Shown here piece by piece: positions 31,978 to 40,751 of a stretch of DNA of 64,000 nt. The DNA is from Deltaproteobacteria bacterium (GTDB taxonomy: Bacteria; Desulfobacterota; Syntrophia; Syntrophales; JACQWR01). The notes under the pieces are model-generated. The model was not told where the DNA came from. It saw nothing but the letters and a program-made list of their open reading frames with translations, and did no database searches. Where the stretch lies: NCBI GenBank assembly GCA_026388415.1, contig JAPLJV010000040.1:31542-95541 (forward strand), written 5' to 3'. Each line of letters starts with the position of its first letter. Position 1 is the first letter of the stretch. A program made the translations under genes and the position numbers.

Positions 31978-33309
31978 ATGATCAGTGTTGAGCCGCAGAT
32001 CAAGGTCGGTATCTGCGCAGGATATGAAAAGGTCAGGATCAGATTCAACGGTTCCTTTCGTCAGGAGGGCCGCCCGATCTCCGGGATAATAGACCTGTGG
32101 ACGGAGGCCGGCCAGCTTAGAGGCGTTGAGGAAAGCGGTCAGGAGTTACACCCCGGGCAGCAGATTCTTGCCCAACCCGAAGAGGACACGACCTTCAGCA
32201 TCAGCGATGTGACGATCGGCGTCAATTTCCACTGGGAACGCCGGCGGCAGGAGACATTCCACGGCGACCTGCGGGTGCTGGCATTATCCGACAATACGCT
32301 GGCTGTCATTAACGAGATCGGCCTGGAGGAATACTTGGTAAGTGTGATCGCCTCGGAGATGAGCGCCGCGGCGCCGCTCGAATTCTTGAAGGCCCATGCC
32401 GTTATTTCCCGCAGTTGGCTTGCGGCCGTGCTGGGGCGGAAGGATAAAAAAGCTCCTGCGCGACAATTAGAGGTTTCTGCAGGGCCGCCGGAGGGGGAAA
32501 TCGTCCGCTGGTACGGGCGGGAAGAGCACGATAATTTTGACGTTTGCGCCGACGATCATTGTCAGCGGTATCAAGGTCTCCCGGAGGGCCAGGCCGAAAG
32601 AGCCACGGAGGCGGTGCACGCAACGCGCGGTCTCTTTCTCATCCATGGTGATGAGATATGTGATGCCCGTTACCACAAGGCTTGCGGGGGACTGACGGAA
32701 GATTTCGCTACCGCCTGGGAAGATGAAAAGGTGCCCTACCTGACTTCCGTTTCCGATTCGGCGAACGATTATCCGCCCGTGCGGACCGACAGTGAGGCGG
32801 AAGGCTGGTTATGTTCCTCGCCTGATGCCTACTGCAACACCAGTGATAGAGACATCCTACGGCAGATTCTCCCCGCTTTCGACCAGGAGACGCTGGACTT
32901 CTTCCGGTGGCAGGTGGTGTACAGCCGGCCGGAGCTGGAGGAACTGATCGCGGCAAAAACAGGCCGCGACGTGGGGACGCTATTGGATCTGATTCCCCTG
33001 GCGCGCGGACCTTCGGGGAGGATATTCCGCTTGCAGATCCGAGGCCGAAAGGCATCCTTCATTGTGGGCAAGGAGTTGGAGATCCGGCGGGCGCTGTCCA
33101 AAAGTCATCTGCTCAGCAGCGCCTTTACCGTGTCGGTGGAACGAGATCCTGCCGGTATCCCGCAGCGTTTTACCCTGCGGGGCGCCGGTTGGGGGCATGG
33201 GGTCGGCTTGTGCCAGATCGGGGCAGCCGTCATGGCCACCCGGGGATTTACCGCCCCGGAAATTCTGCGGCACTATTTTCGCGGTGCTGCTCTGCAGAAA
33301 CTTTATTAA
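31978..33309 (+). CDS. SpoIID/LytB-domain protein
   Basis: 443 residues. The central SpoIID domain runs from about residue 95 to 230: NTLAVINEIGLEEYLVSVIASEMSAAAPLEFLKAHAVISRSWL is diagnostic, followed by CADDHCQRYQG and YHKACGGLTEDFATAW. The C-terminal stretch ends in RGAGWGHGVGLCQIGAAVMA, also typical. The family includes the sporulation glycan hydrolase SpoIID and many homologues in non-sporulating Gram-negatives that cut denuded peptidoglycan. No signal peptide is seen, which is unusual for a wall enzyme. It lies 13 bases before selA. Confidence 0.88.
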   Translation: MISVEPQIKVGICAGYEKVRIRFNGSFRQEGRPISGIIDLWTEAGQLRGVEESGQELHPGQQILAQPEEDTTFSISDVTIGVNFHWERRRQETFHGDLRVLALSDNTLAVINEIGLEEYLVSVIASEMSAAAPLEFLKAHAVISRSWLAAVLGRKDKKAPARQLEVSAGPPEGEIVRWYGREEHDNFDVCADDHCQRYQGLPEGQAERATEAVHATRGLFLIHGDEICDARYHKACGGLTEDFATAWEDEKVPYLTSVSDSANDYPPVRTDSEAEGWLCSSPDAYCNTSDRDILRQILPAFDQETLDFFRWQVVYSRPELEELIAAKTGRDVGTLLDLIPLARGPSGRIFRLQIRGRKASFIVGKELEIRRALSKSHLLSSAFTVSVERDPAGIPQRFTLRGAGWGHGVGLCQIGAAVMATRGFTAPEILRHYFRGAALQKLY

Positions 33310-33322
33310 AAGGTTTATAATA

Positions 33323-34810
33323 ATGAAGACAACAACTGATAAAAAGAATAGCAGACTTAAAAATTTGCCCAAGATAGACGAATTGATGCTCCTGCTGGAA
33401 AAGGGAGGCATTTTTAGCCAGGCGCCGCGGGACGTGGTGAGGTCTTTCTGCCGGCAAACCGTTGCCGATCTGAGGCAAAGAATTCTGGCGGCAGAAGTCG
33501 AGGAGGACTACCTCCTGCCGAACCGGGAAACGGCTCTGGCAAATGCAGCGGAACAGGTGATAACAGAGCTTTTAGATTTGAGCCGTTACCGGCTTCGTCG
33601 CGTGATAAACGCCACGGGTATCGTCATTCACACTAACCTCGGCCGGGCGCCCCTTTGTCCGGAGGCACTGGCCCGGCTGATGGAGGTGGGGGAAAACTAT
33701 TCCAACCTGGAATTTGATCTGGAAAAAGGTCAGCGGGGACTGCGTTATGATCACGTGCAGCGCCTGCTCTGCGTATTGACGGGGGCGGAAGACGCCCTGT
33801 TAGTCAATAACAATGCCGCGGCGGTACTGCTGGCGTTGAACACCCTGGCCGACGGCCGGGAAGCCATTGTTTCCCGTGGGGAGTTAATTGAAATCGGCGG
33901 CGAGTTCCGTATCCCGGAGGTCATGGAAAAAAGCGGCGCCCGTCTGCGTGAGGTGGGGACAACCAACCGCACCCGGCAGGCGGATTATGAAAAGGCAATC
34001 AGTGCTGAAACCGGCGTAATCCTGAAGGTCCATACCAGCAATTTCCGCATGGTGGGATTTACCGAAGAAGCGGGACTGGAGGAACTGGTTGCGCTCGGGA
34101 AAAAACACCGGGTGCCGGTTGTTGACGACCTGGGGAGCGGTTGCCTGATCGAGCTGGACCGTTATGGCCAGGAGCGAGAACCCACCGTGCAGGAGGTGCT
34201 GGCCAAGGATGTAGATGTAGTAACGTTTAGCGGCGACAAGCTGCTGGGCGGCCCCCAGGCGGGCATCATCCTCGGGAAGGCATCAGTCCTGCAAAAGATC
34301 AAAAGAAATCCCCTCAATCGGGCGCTGCGGATTGATAAACTGACCCTGGCGGCTTTAGAGGGCACTTTGCTGCAATACCTGACGCCGGCAGCCGCCGTGA
34401 AAAATATCCCGGTGCTGAAGGCCTTGACGGAGCCGCAGGCGGCCGTGACCCGCCGCGCCCGGAAACTGCTGACCATGCTGAAAGAGACGCTTCCGTCCGG
34501 ATGGGCGATTTCCCTCAAAAAAGGTTACTCTCTGGCCGGCGGCGGGGCGCTTCCCACGCGCGAAATTCCGACGGCCCTGGTTGCCTTGCGGGCCGGGCAG
34601 ATATCCGCCGGCAGATTGGAGACCGAGCTCAGGAGATTAGCCGTCCCCATTCTGGCGAGAATCGCCGACGACGAGGTGCTGCTGGATTTAAGGACCATCG
34701 GCGCAGAAGACTTGCCGCTCATCACGGAAGGTCTCAAAATTATTACAGAAAAAATGAATTTGGGGACAGATTTCAAATCTGTCCCCAATATGTCCGGTTC
34801 CGGGACATGA
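33323..34810 (+). CDS. selA: L-seryl-tRNA(Sec) selenium transferase SelA
   Basis: 495 residues from ATG 33323; upstream open reading in the same frame overlaps the SpoIID gene and is not used. SelA marks: RRVINATGIVIHTNLGRAPL near 88, FDLEKGQRGLRYDHVQ near 130, VVDDLGSGCLIEL near 265 and the PLP Lys in VVTFSGDKLLGGPQAG near 300. It converts Ser-tRNA(Sec) to Sec-tRNA(Sec) with selenophosphate. The last 17 residues (NLGTDFKSVPNMSGSG...) are encoded by a palindromic repeat, not by SelA-like sequence. The stop overlaps the rluD start (ATGA). With selB in the window, the selenocysteine pathway is present. Confidence 0.95.
   Translation: MKTTTDKKNSRLKNLPKIDELMLLLEKGGIFSQAPRDVVRSFCRQTVADLRQRILAAEVEEDYLLPNRETALANAAEQVITELLDLSRYRLRRVINATGIVIHTNLGRAPLCPEALARLMEVGENYSNLEFDLEKGQRGLRYDHVQRLLCVLTGAEDALLVNNNAAAVLLALNTLADGREAIVSRGELIEIGGEFRIPEVMEKSGARLREVGTTNRTRQADYEKAISAETGVILKVHTSNFRMVGFTEEAGLEELVALGKKHRVPVVDDLGSGCLIELDRYGQEREPTVQEVLAKDVDVVTFSGDKLLGGPQAGIILGKASVLQKIKRNPLNRALRIDKLTLAALEGTLLQYLTPAAAVKNIPVLKALTEPQAAVTRRARKLLTMLKETLPSGWAISLKKGYSLAGGGALPTREIPTALVALRAGQISAGRLETELRRLAVPILARIADDEVLLDLRTIGAEDLPLITEGLKIITEKMNLGTDFKSVPNMSGSGT
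34760..34788. repeat. Perfect palindrome within the 3' end of selA
   Basis: Arms TTGGGGACAGATTT (34760-34773) and its exact complement (34775-34788) around a single C, a 14-bp stem. A second small inverted pair TGTCC/GGACA follows to the selA stop. Strings of this kind occur between genes in many bacteria; here the element is translated in frame. Confidence 0.9.
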
Positions 34811-35766
34811 AAAACATCCATTCCTTCCAGATAGATAAGGAGGAAAACGGCACCCGCCTTGATGTCTTTCTTGCGTCCCGCCCCGGCCTCCTGTCCCGGG
34901 CGCAGATTCAGAAAGCGATCGTTGGCGGGCATGTCCACCTTAACGATTTACCGGCCAAAGCGGGGCAGCGCCTGCGGGAGGGAGACCGGCTCGTTTTTGA
35001 GCAGCCGCCCGCAACGCCCTATGACGTCGAGCCCGAAAACATCCCCTTGCATGTTGTCTATGAAGACGCCTCTCTGCTGGTGATTGATAAACCGGCCGGG
35101 CTCGTCGTCCATCCGGCCGCGGGCAACTACCAGGGCACCCTGGTTCATGCCCTCCTCTTTCATTGTCGGGATCTTTCGGGGATCGGCGGCGTCATGCGGC
35201 CCGGGATCGTGCATCGTCTGGATAAAGGGACTTCGGGGCTGATGGTAGTGGCCAAGTCCGATGCAGCACACCAGGGGCTGGCGGCGCAGTTCAAAAGGCA
35301 CGAGGTGAAAAAAACCTATCAGGCGCTCGTGTATGGCGATATTAAGGGTGAGGAAGGCGTAATCCATGCGCCCGTGGGACGCGATACGGTGGACCGCAAG
35401 AAGATGTCCACCCGTACCCGGCGCGGCAAAGAAGCCCGCACCTGCTGGCGGGTTAGTGAGCGGTACGGCTCCATTACGTTATTGCAGGTAGTTATTGAGA
35501 CCGGGAGAACCCATCAGATAAGGGTCCATCTCCATCATGCCGGCAATCCCATCGTGGGAGACGCCGTTTATGGCGGCGCCGGCCGGGTAAAGACGCTCAC
35601 CGATCCGCTGCTGAAGGAAAAATTAAAGGCGCTCACCAGGCCGGCCCTGCACTCCTCCCTGCTCAGCTTTATCCATCCGGTTACGGCCCAGCCGGTAAGC
35701 TTTTCATCCCCTCTGCCGGAGGACATGTTGGCCCTGTGCCAATTTTTGCGCGGCGATGCCCATTAG
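34807..35766 (+). CDS. rluD: RluD-family 23S rRNA pseudouridine synthase
   Basis: 319 residues from ATG 34807, overlapping the selA stop by four bases. N-terminal S4 RNA-binding domain (TRLDVFLASRPGLLSRAQIQ), then the catalytic domain with VYEDASLLVIDKPAGLVVHP, the catalytic Asp in RPGIVHRLDKGTSGLMVVAK, and ETGRTHQIRVHLHHAGNPIVGD. RluD modifies uridines of helix 69 in 23S rRNA and is needed for ribosome assembly. Homologues RluC and RluA share the core, but the length, S4 domain and motif spacing favour RluD. Confidence 0.9.
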   Translation: MKNIHSFQIDKEENGTRLDVFLASRPGLLSRAQIQKAIVGGHVHLNDLPAKAGQRLREGDRLVFEQPPATPYDVEPENIPLHVVYEDASLLVIDKPAGLVVHPAAGNYQGTLVHALLFHCRDLSGIGGVMRPGIVHRLDKGTSGLMVVAKSDAAHQGLAAQFKRHEVKKTYQALVYGDIKGEEGVIHAPVGRDTVDRKKMSTRTRRGKEARTCWRVSERYGSITLLQVVIETGRTHQIRVHLHHAGNPIVGDAVYGGAGRVKTLTDPLLKEKLKALTRPALHSSLLSFIHPVTAQPVSFSSPLPEDMLALCQFLRGDAH

Positions 35767-35777
35767 CGCTCCCTTAA

Positions 35778-35893
35778 CCCCTCTTTGCCAAAGAGGGGAA
35801 TAGTAACGTCCCCCTTTAGCAAAGGGGGAGTAAGGGGGATTTGATTCGTATTTTCAGGTAAAATGACTTTATTCCAGCTTCCACCGGAATGAC
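35778..35893. repeat. Intergenic hairpin repeats between rluD and pgeF
   Basis: CCCCTCTTT/AAAGAGGGG (35778-35798) and CCCCCTTT/AAAGGGGG (35810-35828) are two stems of a common intergenic repeat, followed by AGTAAGGGGGATTT. At 35874-35893 there is a decayed copy of the ATTCC...GGAAT element seen elsewhere. The first stems may also act as a terminator for selA-rluD, although no T run follows. Confidence 0.75.
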
Positions 35894-35942
35894 GTTGCTA
35901 CTTAAGCTAACGCTAATGGGACTATAGAAAGGGTGGCACGCC

Positions 35943-36779
35943 TTGTCGTCATTCAGATTTTACCGCCGGGGAGCCCTTGAATATCTGGAGGCGCTGCCGC
36001 TCGCGGAGTGCGATTTTCTCGTTCATGCCTTTCTTACCCGGTTGGGCGGCGTCAGTGAGGGCAGTTTCGCCGGTCTTAATTTCAGTTACCGGGAAGGAGA
36101 CCGGCCTGAAGACGTGGCGTCAAACTGGCGGCTGCTGACCGAAGCCTTCGAACTTGACCTGCCGCAGTTTGTGTTGATGCGCCAGATGCACGGCGACCGA
36201 ATTGTCACGATTGACAGTAAGGAGCCCGGAATTATTGCTACTTCTCCCTTGATTCCCACGGAGGCGCACGTCTGCGATGCTCTGGTAACTAACCGGCCGG
36301 AGATCGCCATCGGAGTCAGGACTGCCGATTGCGTGCCTCTTTTCCTCGTTGATCGTGTCAAACGCGTGATTGGCGTCGTGCATGCAGGTTGGCGGGGGAC
36401 GGCTCTGAACATTGCGGGCCAGGCGGTAGATGTCTTCGTGGAACGCTTCTCCTCGCAGCCCGGCGACATTCTGGCGGCGATCGGTCCGGCAATCGGTCCC
36501 TGCTGCTACGAGGTTGATGCCGCCGTTTACGAGGCGCTCAAAGTTTATCCGGCAGCAGGGAGGGCGCCTTTTGTCCACCCTGGCGTGTCAAAGGACAGAT
36601 GGATGCTGGATCTGGCCCTGGTAAACAGAACCCAACTGGAACAGCACGGCGTCCCGGTGGAGAATATCTTTTCCGGTAGTCATTGCACCTCATGCCGGAG
36701 CGACATCTTTTTTTCCCACCGGCGTGATTGCGGCCGGACGGGACGGCATTTTAGCTTCATGATGTTGAAGGCCCGATAA
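35943..36779 (+). CDS. pgeF: Peptidoglycan editing factor PgeF / purine nucleoside phosphorylase-like (YfiH) protein
   Basis: 278 residues from TTG 35943, with AAAGGGTGG upstream. Family blocks: HAFLTRLGGVSEGSFAGLNF near 22, RQMHGDRIVTID near 80, ADCVPLFLVDRVKRVIGVVHAGWRGTALNI near 120 with the metal-binding Cys/His, IGPAIGPCCYEV near 180, and SSCHCTSC-type GSHCTSCRSDIFFSHRRDCG at the end. YfiH/LACC1 proteins are reported to cleave purine nucleosides and, in E. coli, to remove mis-incorporated L-Ser from wall precursors. It stands alone. Confidence 0.9.
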   Translation: MSSFRFYRRGALEYLEALPLAECDFLVHAFLTRLGGVSEGSFAGLNFSYREGDRPEDVASNWRLLTEAFELDLPQFVLMRQMHGDRIVTIDSKEPGIIATSPLIPTEAHVCDALVTNRPEIAIGVRTADCVPLFLVDRVKRVIGVVHAGWRGTALNIAGQAVDVFVERFSSQPGDILAAIGPAIGPCCYEVDAAVYEALKVYPAAGRAPFVHPGVSKDRWMLDLALVNRTQLEQHGVPVENIFSGSHCTSCRSDIFFSHRRDCGRTGRHFSFMMLKAR

Positions 36780-36825
36780 AAGGTCCAAACGAAGTAAAGT
36801 CTCAAGCAATTATGAAGGAGTCCCC

Positions 36826-38349
36826 TTGATTCTTATCCACCCTCCCGTGGCGAAACCAGGCGAGCCCCCGGCCGGTATCGCCAGACTTGCCGGGGCGCTG
36901 AACCGTCAGGGCATACCGTGCCTGGTACTGGATGCCAACATCGAAGGACTGTTCTATCTCATGCAGCAGCCCGTTGATGCATCGGACACTTGGAGCCGCC
37001 GGGCCATCCATCATCGGTCGGAGCACATCGCCGCGCTGCAAGACCAGAAAATCTACCAATCTCCGGCCCGGTATGCCCGGGCCGTCAGTGACTTGCAGCG
37101 CCTCCTCGCTGTTTCATGCCGGGAAAGCCGGACCACGGTCGGGCTGACAGATTATCAAAATGAGTTTCTATCTCCCGTCAGGAGCGCCGATCTGCTCCAG
37201 GCCGCCGCCAATTTTCAGGAAAATCCGTTTTACCCTTATTTCAAAATGCGCTTGCCGGACCTGATCGAGCAGGGGAAGATGGGGATGGTCGGGATTTCCC
37301 TTAATTATTTGAGCCAGGCCCTGTGCGCCTTTGCCCTGATCGGCTATATCAGGACGGAGCATCCCGGAATGAAGGTGATACTGGGAGGAGGACTCGTAAC
37401 TTCCTGGCTGCAAAGACCGGGCTGGATAAATCCCTTTGGCGAGCTCGTGGACCACTTGATCGCGGGGCCGGGGGAGCATCCCTTGCTTAAATTGCTGGGC
37501 AGAAAGCAGATAGAAGGAGGTGCGGGTAGGCCGGATTACAGTTCCCTGCCTCTGCATGATTATCTGGCGCCTGGATTCATTCTTCCCTACAGTGCGGCAA
37601 ACGGCTGCTATTGGGGGCAATGTTCTTTTTGTCCGGAAACAGCCGAAGACAATCCCTATCGGCCCCTTCCCCCGCAACAGGTAATGATCGAGCTGAATGA
37701 GCTGATCAGGGAACGGCAGCCCGTCCTGCTCCACCTGCTCGACAACGCGATTAGCCCGGCGCTCTTGCGCGCCCTGACGGAAGAATCTCCCGGTGTACCC
37801 TGGTATGGATTTGTGAGAGTCGGCAGGGAGCTCGCTAACGACGATTTTTGCCTGGCCCTGAAACGCTCTGGATGCGTAATGCTCAAACTTGGTTTGGAGT
37901 CCGGCGACCAGGGGGTTCTCAAGGCCCTGAACAAGGGTATTGAAATAGAGATGACTTCCCAAGTGCTGAAAAGTCTTGCCAGAGCAGGGATTGCGGCGTA
38001 CGTTTATCTGCTGTTCGGCTCTCCGCCGGAGACGAAGTCAGAAGCGCGGCGGACACTCGATTTTGTCGTCAGGCACCGGGCGGAGATAACTTTTTTGAAC
38101 CTCGCCATCTTCAACATGCCGATCTGCGGACCGGAAGCGGCTGATTATGCAAACGAACAATTTTATGCCGGCGACCTGTCCCTCTATACGGATTTTCAAC
38201 ATCCCCGCGGCTGGGACAGAAAATCGGTGCGGCATTTCCTGGACAATGAATTCAAGCGCCACAGCGCCGTTGCGGCAATCCTGAAACGCAATCCGCCGGT
38301 TTTTACCTCCAACCACGCCGCCTTTTTTGTCCGAGGCACACAATTTTGA
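36826..38349 (+). CDS. Cobalamin-binding-domain radical SAM protein
   Basis: 507 residues from TTG 36826 with GAAGGAG before it. Residues 1-200 form a B12-binding-like Rossmann domain (ILIHPPVAKPGEPPAGIARL, later GMVGISLNYLSQALCAFALI and KVILGGGLVTSW). The radical SAM domain follows with GCYWGQCSFCPETAEDNPY near 263, whose Cys spacing is CX4CX2C instead of CX3CX2C, then LKLGLESGDQGVLKALNKGI. The conserved DxHxxG cobalamin loop is not obvious. Members methylate or rearrange varied substrates; nothing here fixes the substrate. It precedes the CCG-domain gene with 98 bases between. Confidence 0.82.
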   Translation: MILIHPPVAKPGEPPAGIARLAGALNRQGIPCLVLDANIEGLFYLMQQPVDASDTWSRRAIHHRSEHIAALQDQKIYQSPARYARAVSDLQRLLAVSCRESRTTVGLTDYQNEFLSPVRSADLLQAAANFQENPFYPYFKMRLPDLIEQGKMGMVGISLNYLSQALCAFALIGYIRTEHPGMKVILGGGLVTSWLQRPGWINPFGELVDHLIAGPGEHPLLKLLGRKQIEGGAGRPDYSSLPLHDYLAPGFILPYSAANGCYWGQCSFCPETAEDNPYRPLPPQQVMIELNELIRERQPVLLHLLDNAISPALLRALTEESPGVPWYGFVRVGRELANDDFCLALKRSGCVMLKLGLESGDQGVLKALNKGIEIEMTSQVLKSLARAGIAAYVYLLFGSPPETKSEARRTLDFVVRHRAEITFLNLAIFNMPICGPEAADYANEQFYAGDLSLYTDFQHPRGWDRKSVRHFLDNEFKRHSAVAAILKRNPPVFTSNHAAFFVRGTQF

Positions 38350-38447
38350 TGGTCTCCCCCTATCGCTATTCATTCCGGGAATAATCATTCACCTTATATT
38401 CTTAATTTTCAATTGTCTTATGAATAAAAAGAATATAGAAAAACCTC

Positions 38448-39581
38448 ATGAACACAATTCTGGAAGAGATTAGCGCCAAGTGTACCCGCTGTACCGTCTG
38501 TCAGCAGGACTGCGCCTTCCTGCGGAAGCACGGCACCCCCGGCGAGCTGGCTCAATCCTATGACCCGGACGAAAAAAGCTGTCAGGTCCTGCCCTTCGAA
38601 TGCAGTCTCTGTCAGTTGTGCGCCGTCGTTTGTCCGGAAAAGCTGAAGCCCAGCGATATGTTTATGGAAATGCGCCGGGAAAAGATGCGGCGCGATCCCT
38701 TGGGATACCCGGAACATACGGGCTATCTGGCATACGAAAAACGCGGAGTTTCTCAACGTTTCAGCTATTATTCTCTTCCGGAAAATTGTGACACCGTATT
38801 TTTCCCAGGCTGTACCCTCGCTGGCACGCGGTCCGATAAAACACTTAAAATCTATGAGCACTTAAGAAAAGAAATACCGAGTCTCGGCATCGTTCTCGAT
38901 TGCTGTCTGAAGATATCCCACGACTTGGGCCGGGAGGATTATTTCCGTGCCATGTTCGGGAAGATGAAGGATTATCTTGTGCAAAGCGGCGTGAAAAATG
39001 TCGTCGTTGCCTGCCCGAACTGTCAACGCATCTTCAGCGCCTGCGGGGAGGAACTGACGGTGAGCAGCGTTTATGAAATCATGGATAAACATTCGTTGCC
39101 GGTTACGGAAAAGGTGGAAGGCGCCGTGACGATCCATGATCCCTGTCCCCTGCGGTTTTCACCGGAGGTTCAACTCTCAATCCGCAGTTTGGTCGCGAAG
39201 ATGGGGCTGACCATCGAGGAGATGCCCCACCAGGGGGAATCCACCCTCTGTTGCGGGGAAGGCGGTCTTGTCTCCCGTCTGTCGCCGGAACTGGCTGGGA
39301 ATTGGGGAGATATGCGGAAGGCAGAAGCGGGAGGTAGAAGGATAATCACCTATTGCGCCGGCTGTACCAATCATTTGAGCGGGCGCACGCCGACAAGCCA
39401 CATAGTTGACCTTTTGTGGGAACCGCAGGCCGCGATGGCCGGGAATGTGGGAATTACGAAGGCCCCTATTACATATCTGAATCGTCTGAAACTGAAAAGA
39501 ACATTCCAGCAGCGGGACATCGCCCAGATCACCGCTCCGATCACGCGCGAAAGAACCTTCACGGGAGACGCGGGGACATGA
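38448..39581 (+). CDS. Iron-sulfur oxidoreductase with CCG domains (HdrD/GlpC-like)
   Basis: 377 residues. Two ferredoxin-type clusters at the start (CTRCTVCQQDCAF and CSLCQLCAVVCPEK), then two CCG domains: FFPGCTLAGTRSDKTLKIYE with LDCCLKI and ACPNCQRIF, and DPCPLR with TLCCGEGG and YCAGCTNHL. These hold a non-cubane [4Fe-4S] or disulfide-reducing site in heterodisulfide reductases and quinone-linked dehydrogenases. Soluble, no signal peptide. It starts a tight run of six genes (TVP38, MauE-like, rhodanese, ArsS-like, DsrE). No ribosome site is evident before the ATG, and the last codons overlap the next start (ATGA). Probable electron-transfer partner; the physiological donor is unknown. 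Confidence 0.85.
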   Translation: MNTILEEISAKCTRCTVCQQDCAFLRKHGTPGELAQSYDPDEKSCQVLPFECSLCQLCAVVCPEKLKPSDMFMEMRREKMRRDPLGYPEHTGYLAYEKRGVSQRFSYYSLPENCDTVFFPGCTLAGTRSDKTLKIYEHLRKEIPSLGIVLDCCLKISHDLGREDYFRAMFGKMKDYLVQSGVKNVVVACPNCQRIFSACGEELTVSSVYEIMDKHSLPVTEKVEGAVTIHDPCPLRFSPEVQLSIRSLVAKMGLTIEEMPHQGESTLCCGEGGLVSRLSPELAGNWGDMRKAEAGGRRIITYCAGCTNHLSGRTPTSHIVDLLWEPQAAMAGNVGITKAPITYLNRLKLKRTFQQRDIAQITAPITRERTFTGDAGT

Positions 39582-40261
39582 AGACGAATATGATGAACCG
39601 TATCCTGCTTTTGAGTGTAATCGCTGCCATGGTTCTTGCCTTCCGGCTTACAGGGGCCGCACGGTATCTGGATCATGAGACGCTCCGTCAAGGGATGGAG
39701 AGTGTCGGGGGCCTGGCGCCGTTTGTCTATATGCTCATCTATGCCTTGGCGCCGTCACTGCTGCTGCCCGGACTGCCTATTACCATTGCCGGCGGCGTTC
39801 TATTCGGTCCCTTCTGGGGTGTCATCTACACAACCATCGGTTCCACGATCGGGGCCTGTCTCGCCTTTCTTGTGGCCCGGTACGTCGCTCGCGAGTGGGT
39901 GGAAGGAAAATTGCTCAGCCCCCGATGGCGGCGTCTCGACGCGAGCGCCGAGCAGCACGGCTGGAAGGTGGTCGCCTTTACCAGGCTTATTCCGCTCTTC
40001 CCCTTCAACCTGCTCAATTATGCCTTCGGTCTCACGCGGATCAAATTCCTGCACTACGCCGTGGCCACCTTCTTGTGCATGCTTCCCGCCTGCATCGCGT
40101 TCATCGTCTTTTCCAGCTCCCTGCTGGATCTACTGCGGGGAAAGGTTTCCCTTACTTTCGTCGCCGGTCTGGGGTTGATAATCCTGGTCAGCCTGCTTCC
40201 ATTGTTGTGCGGACGCTACAAGAAAAAGGAGGGAATTCATGAGTATGACAGAGAGATTTAG
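39578..40261 (+). CDS. TVP38/TMEM64-family (DedA-superfamily) membrane protein
   Basis: 227 residues from ATG 39578, overlapping the previous stop by four bases. About six membrane segments. The VTT domain is marked by LLPGLPITIAGGVLFGPFWG, GACLAFLVARYVAREWVEG and FTRLIPLFPFNLLNYAFGLT (RLxPxxPFNxxNYxxG). DedA-superfamily proteins are linked to lipid scrambling and envelope homeostasis; some homologues lie with selenium or mercury genes. Its 3' end overlaps the next gene by 23 bases. Confidence 0.9.
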   Translation: MKTNMMNRILLLSVIAAMVLAFRLTGAARYLDHETLRQGMESVGGLAPFVYMLIYALAPSLLLPGLPITIAGGVLFGPFWGVIYTTIGSTIGACLAFLVARYVAREWVEGKLLSPRWRRLDASAEQHGWKVVAFTRLIPLFPFNLLNYAFGLTRIKFLHYAVATFLCMLPACIAFIVFSSSLLDLLRGKVSLTFVAGLGLIILVSLLPLLCGRYKKKEGIHEYDREI

Positions 40262-40697
40262 AGCGATAATTTTCTCAAAAGGTCTGTACGGAACCGTCAG
40301 GATTATTCTGGCGCTGCTGTTCCTTTACGGCGGTGCGATCAAACTCGTGGATCCCAAGGCCTTTGCCCGTGTCATCTCAGCGTACAGCCTTGTGCCGGTG
40401 ACGTTATTGCCATTTGTCGCCGTGGGACTTCCGCTTCTGGAGACCCTGGCAGGTCTGGCTTTGCTTGGCGACAGGCGCGGTAGTCTTGCTGTTATTGCCG
40501 GCCTCCTGATGTTCTTTCTCGCTGTCCTGGGCTACGGAATCATACAGGGACTGGACGCGGACTGCGGTTGCTTCGGCGCGAATGATACAGCAAGGCGTGA
40601 CAGTCTTCAGCAGGCTTTTTTCCGGGACCTGCTTCTTATGGGAATTGTCGTCCCGTTTCTCTATCTGTCCCGGCGAGTTCGGGCGCGGGCGAGTTAA
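40239..40697 (+). CDS. MauE/DoxX-family membrane protein with CGCFG motif
   Basis: 152 residues with four membrane helices. GGAIKLVDPKAFARVISAYSLVP is the MauE/DoxX N-terminal pattern and DADCGCFGAND near 108 places a vicinal Cys pair at the membrane surface, as in MauE and methylamine-utilisation or thioredoxin-linked relatives. It probably passes electrons or disulfides across the membrane. It overlaps the TVP38 gene and precedes an exported rhodanese, so a role in periplasmic sulfur or selenium redox chemistry is plausible. Confidence 0.85.
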   Translation: MSMTERFRAIIFSKGLYGTVRIILALLFLYGGAIKLVDPKAFARVISAYSLVPVTLLPFVAVGLPLLETLAGLALLGDRRGSLAVIAGLLMFFLAVLGYGIIQGLDADCGCFGANDTARRDSLQQAFFRDLLLMGIVVPFLYLSRRVRARAS

Positions 40698-40751
40698 GGG
40701 TAAGCGGCGAAACTTTACAATGATAATCAACAAGGAAAGGGGAAGAAAAAC

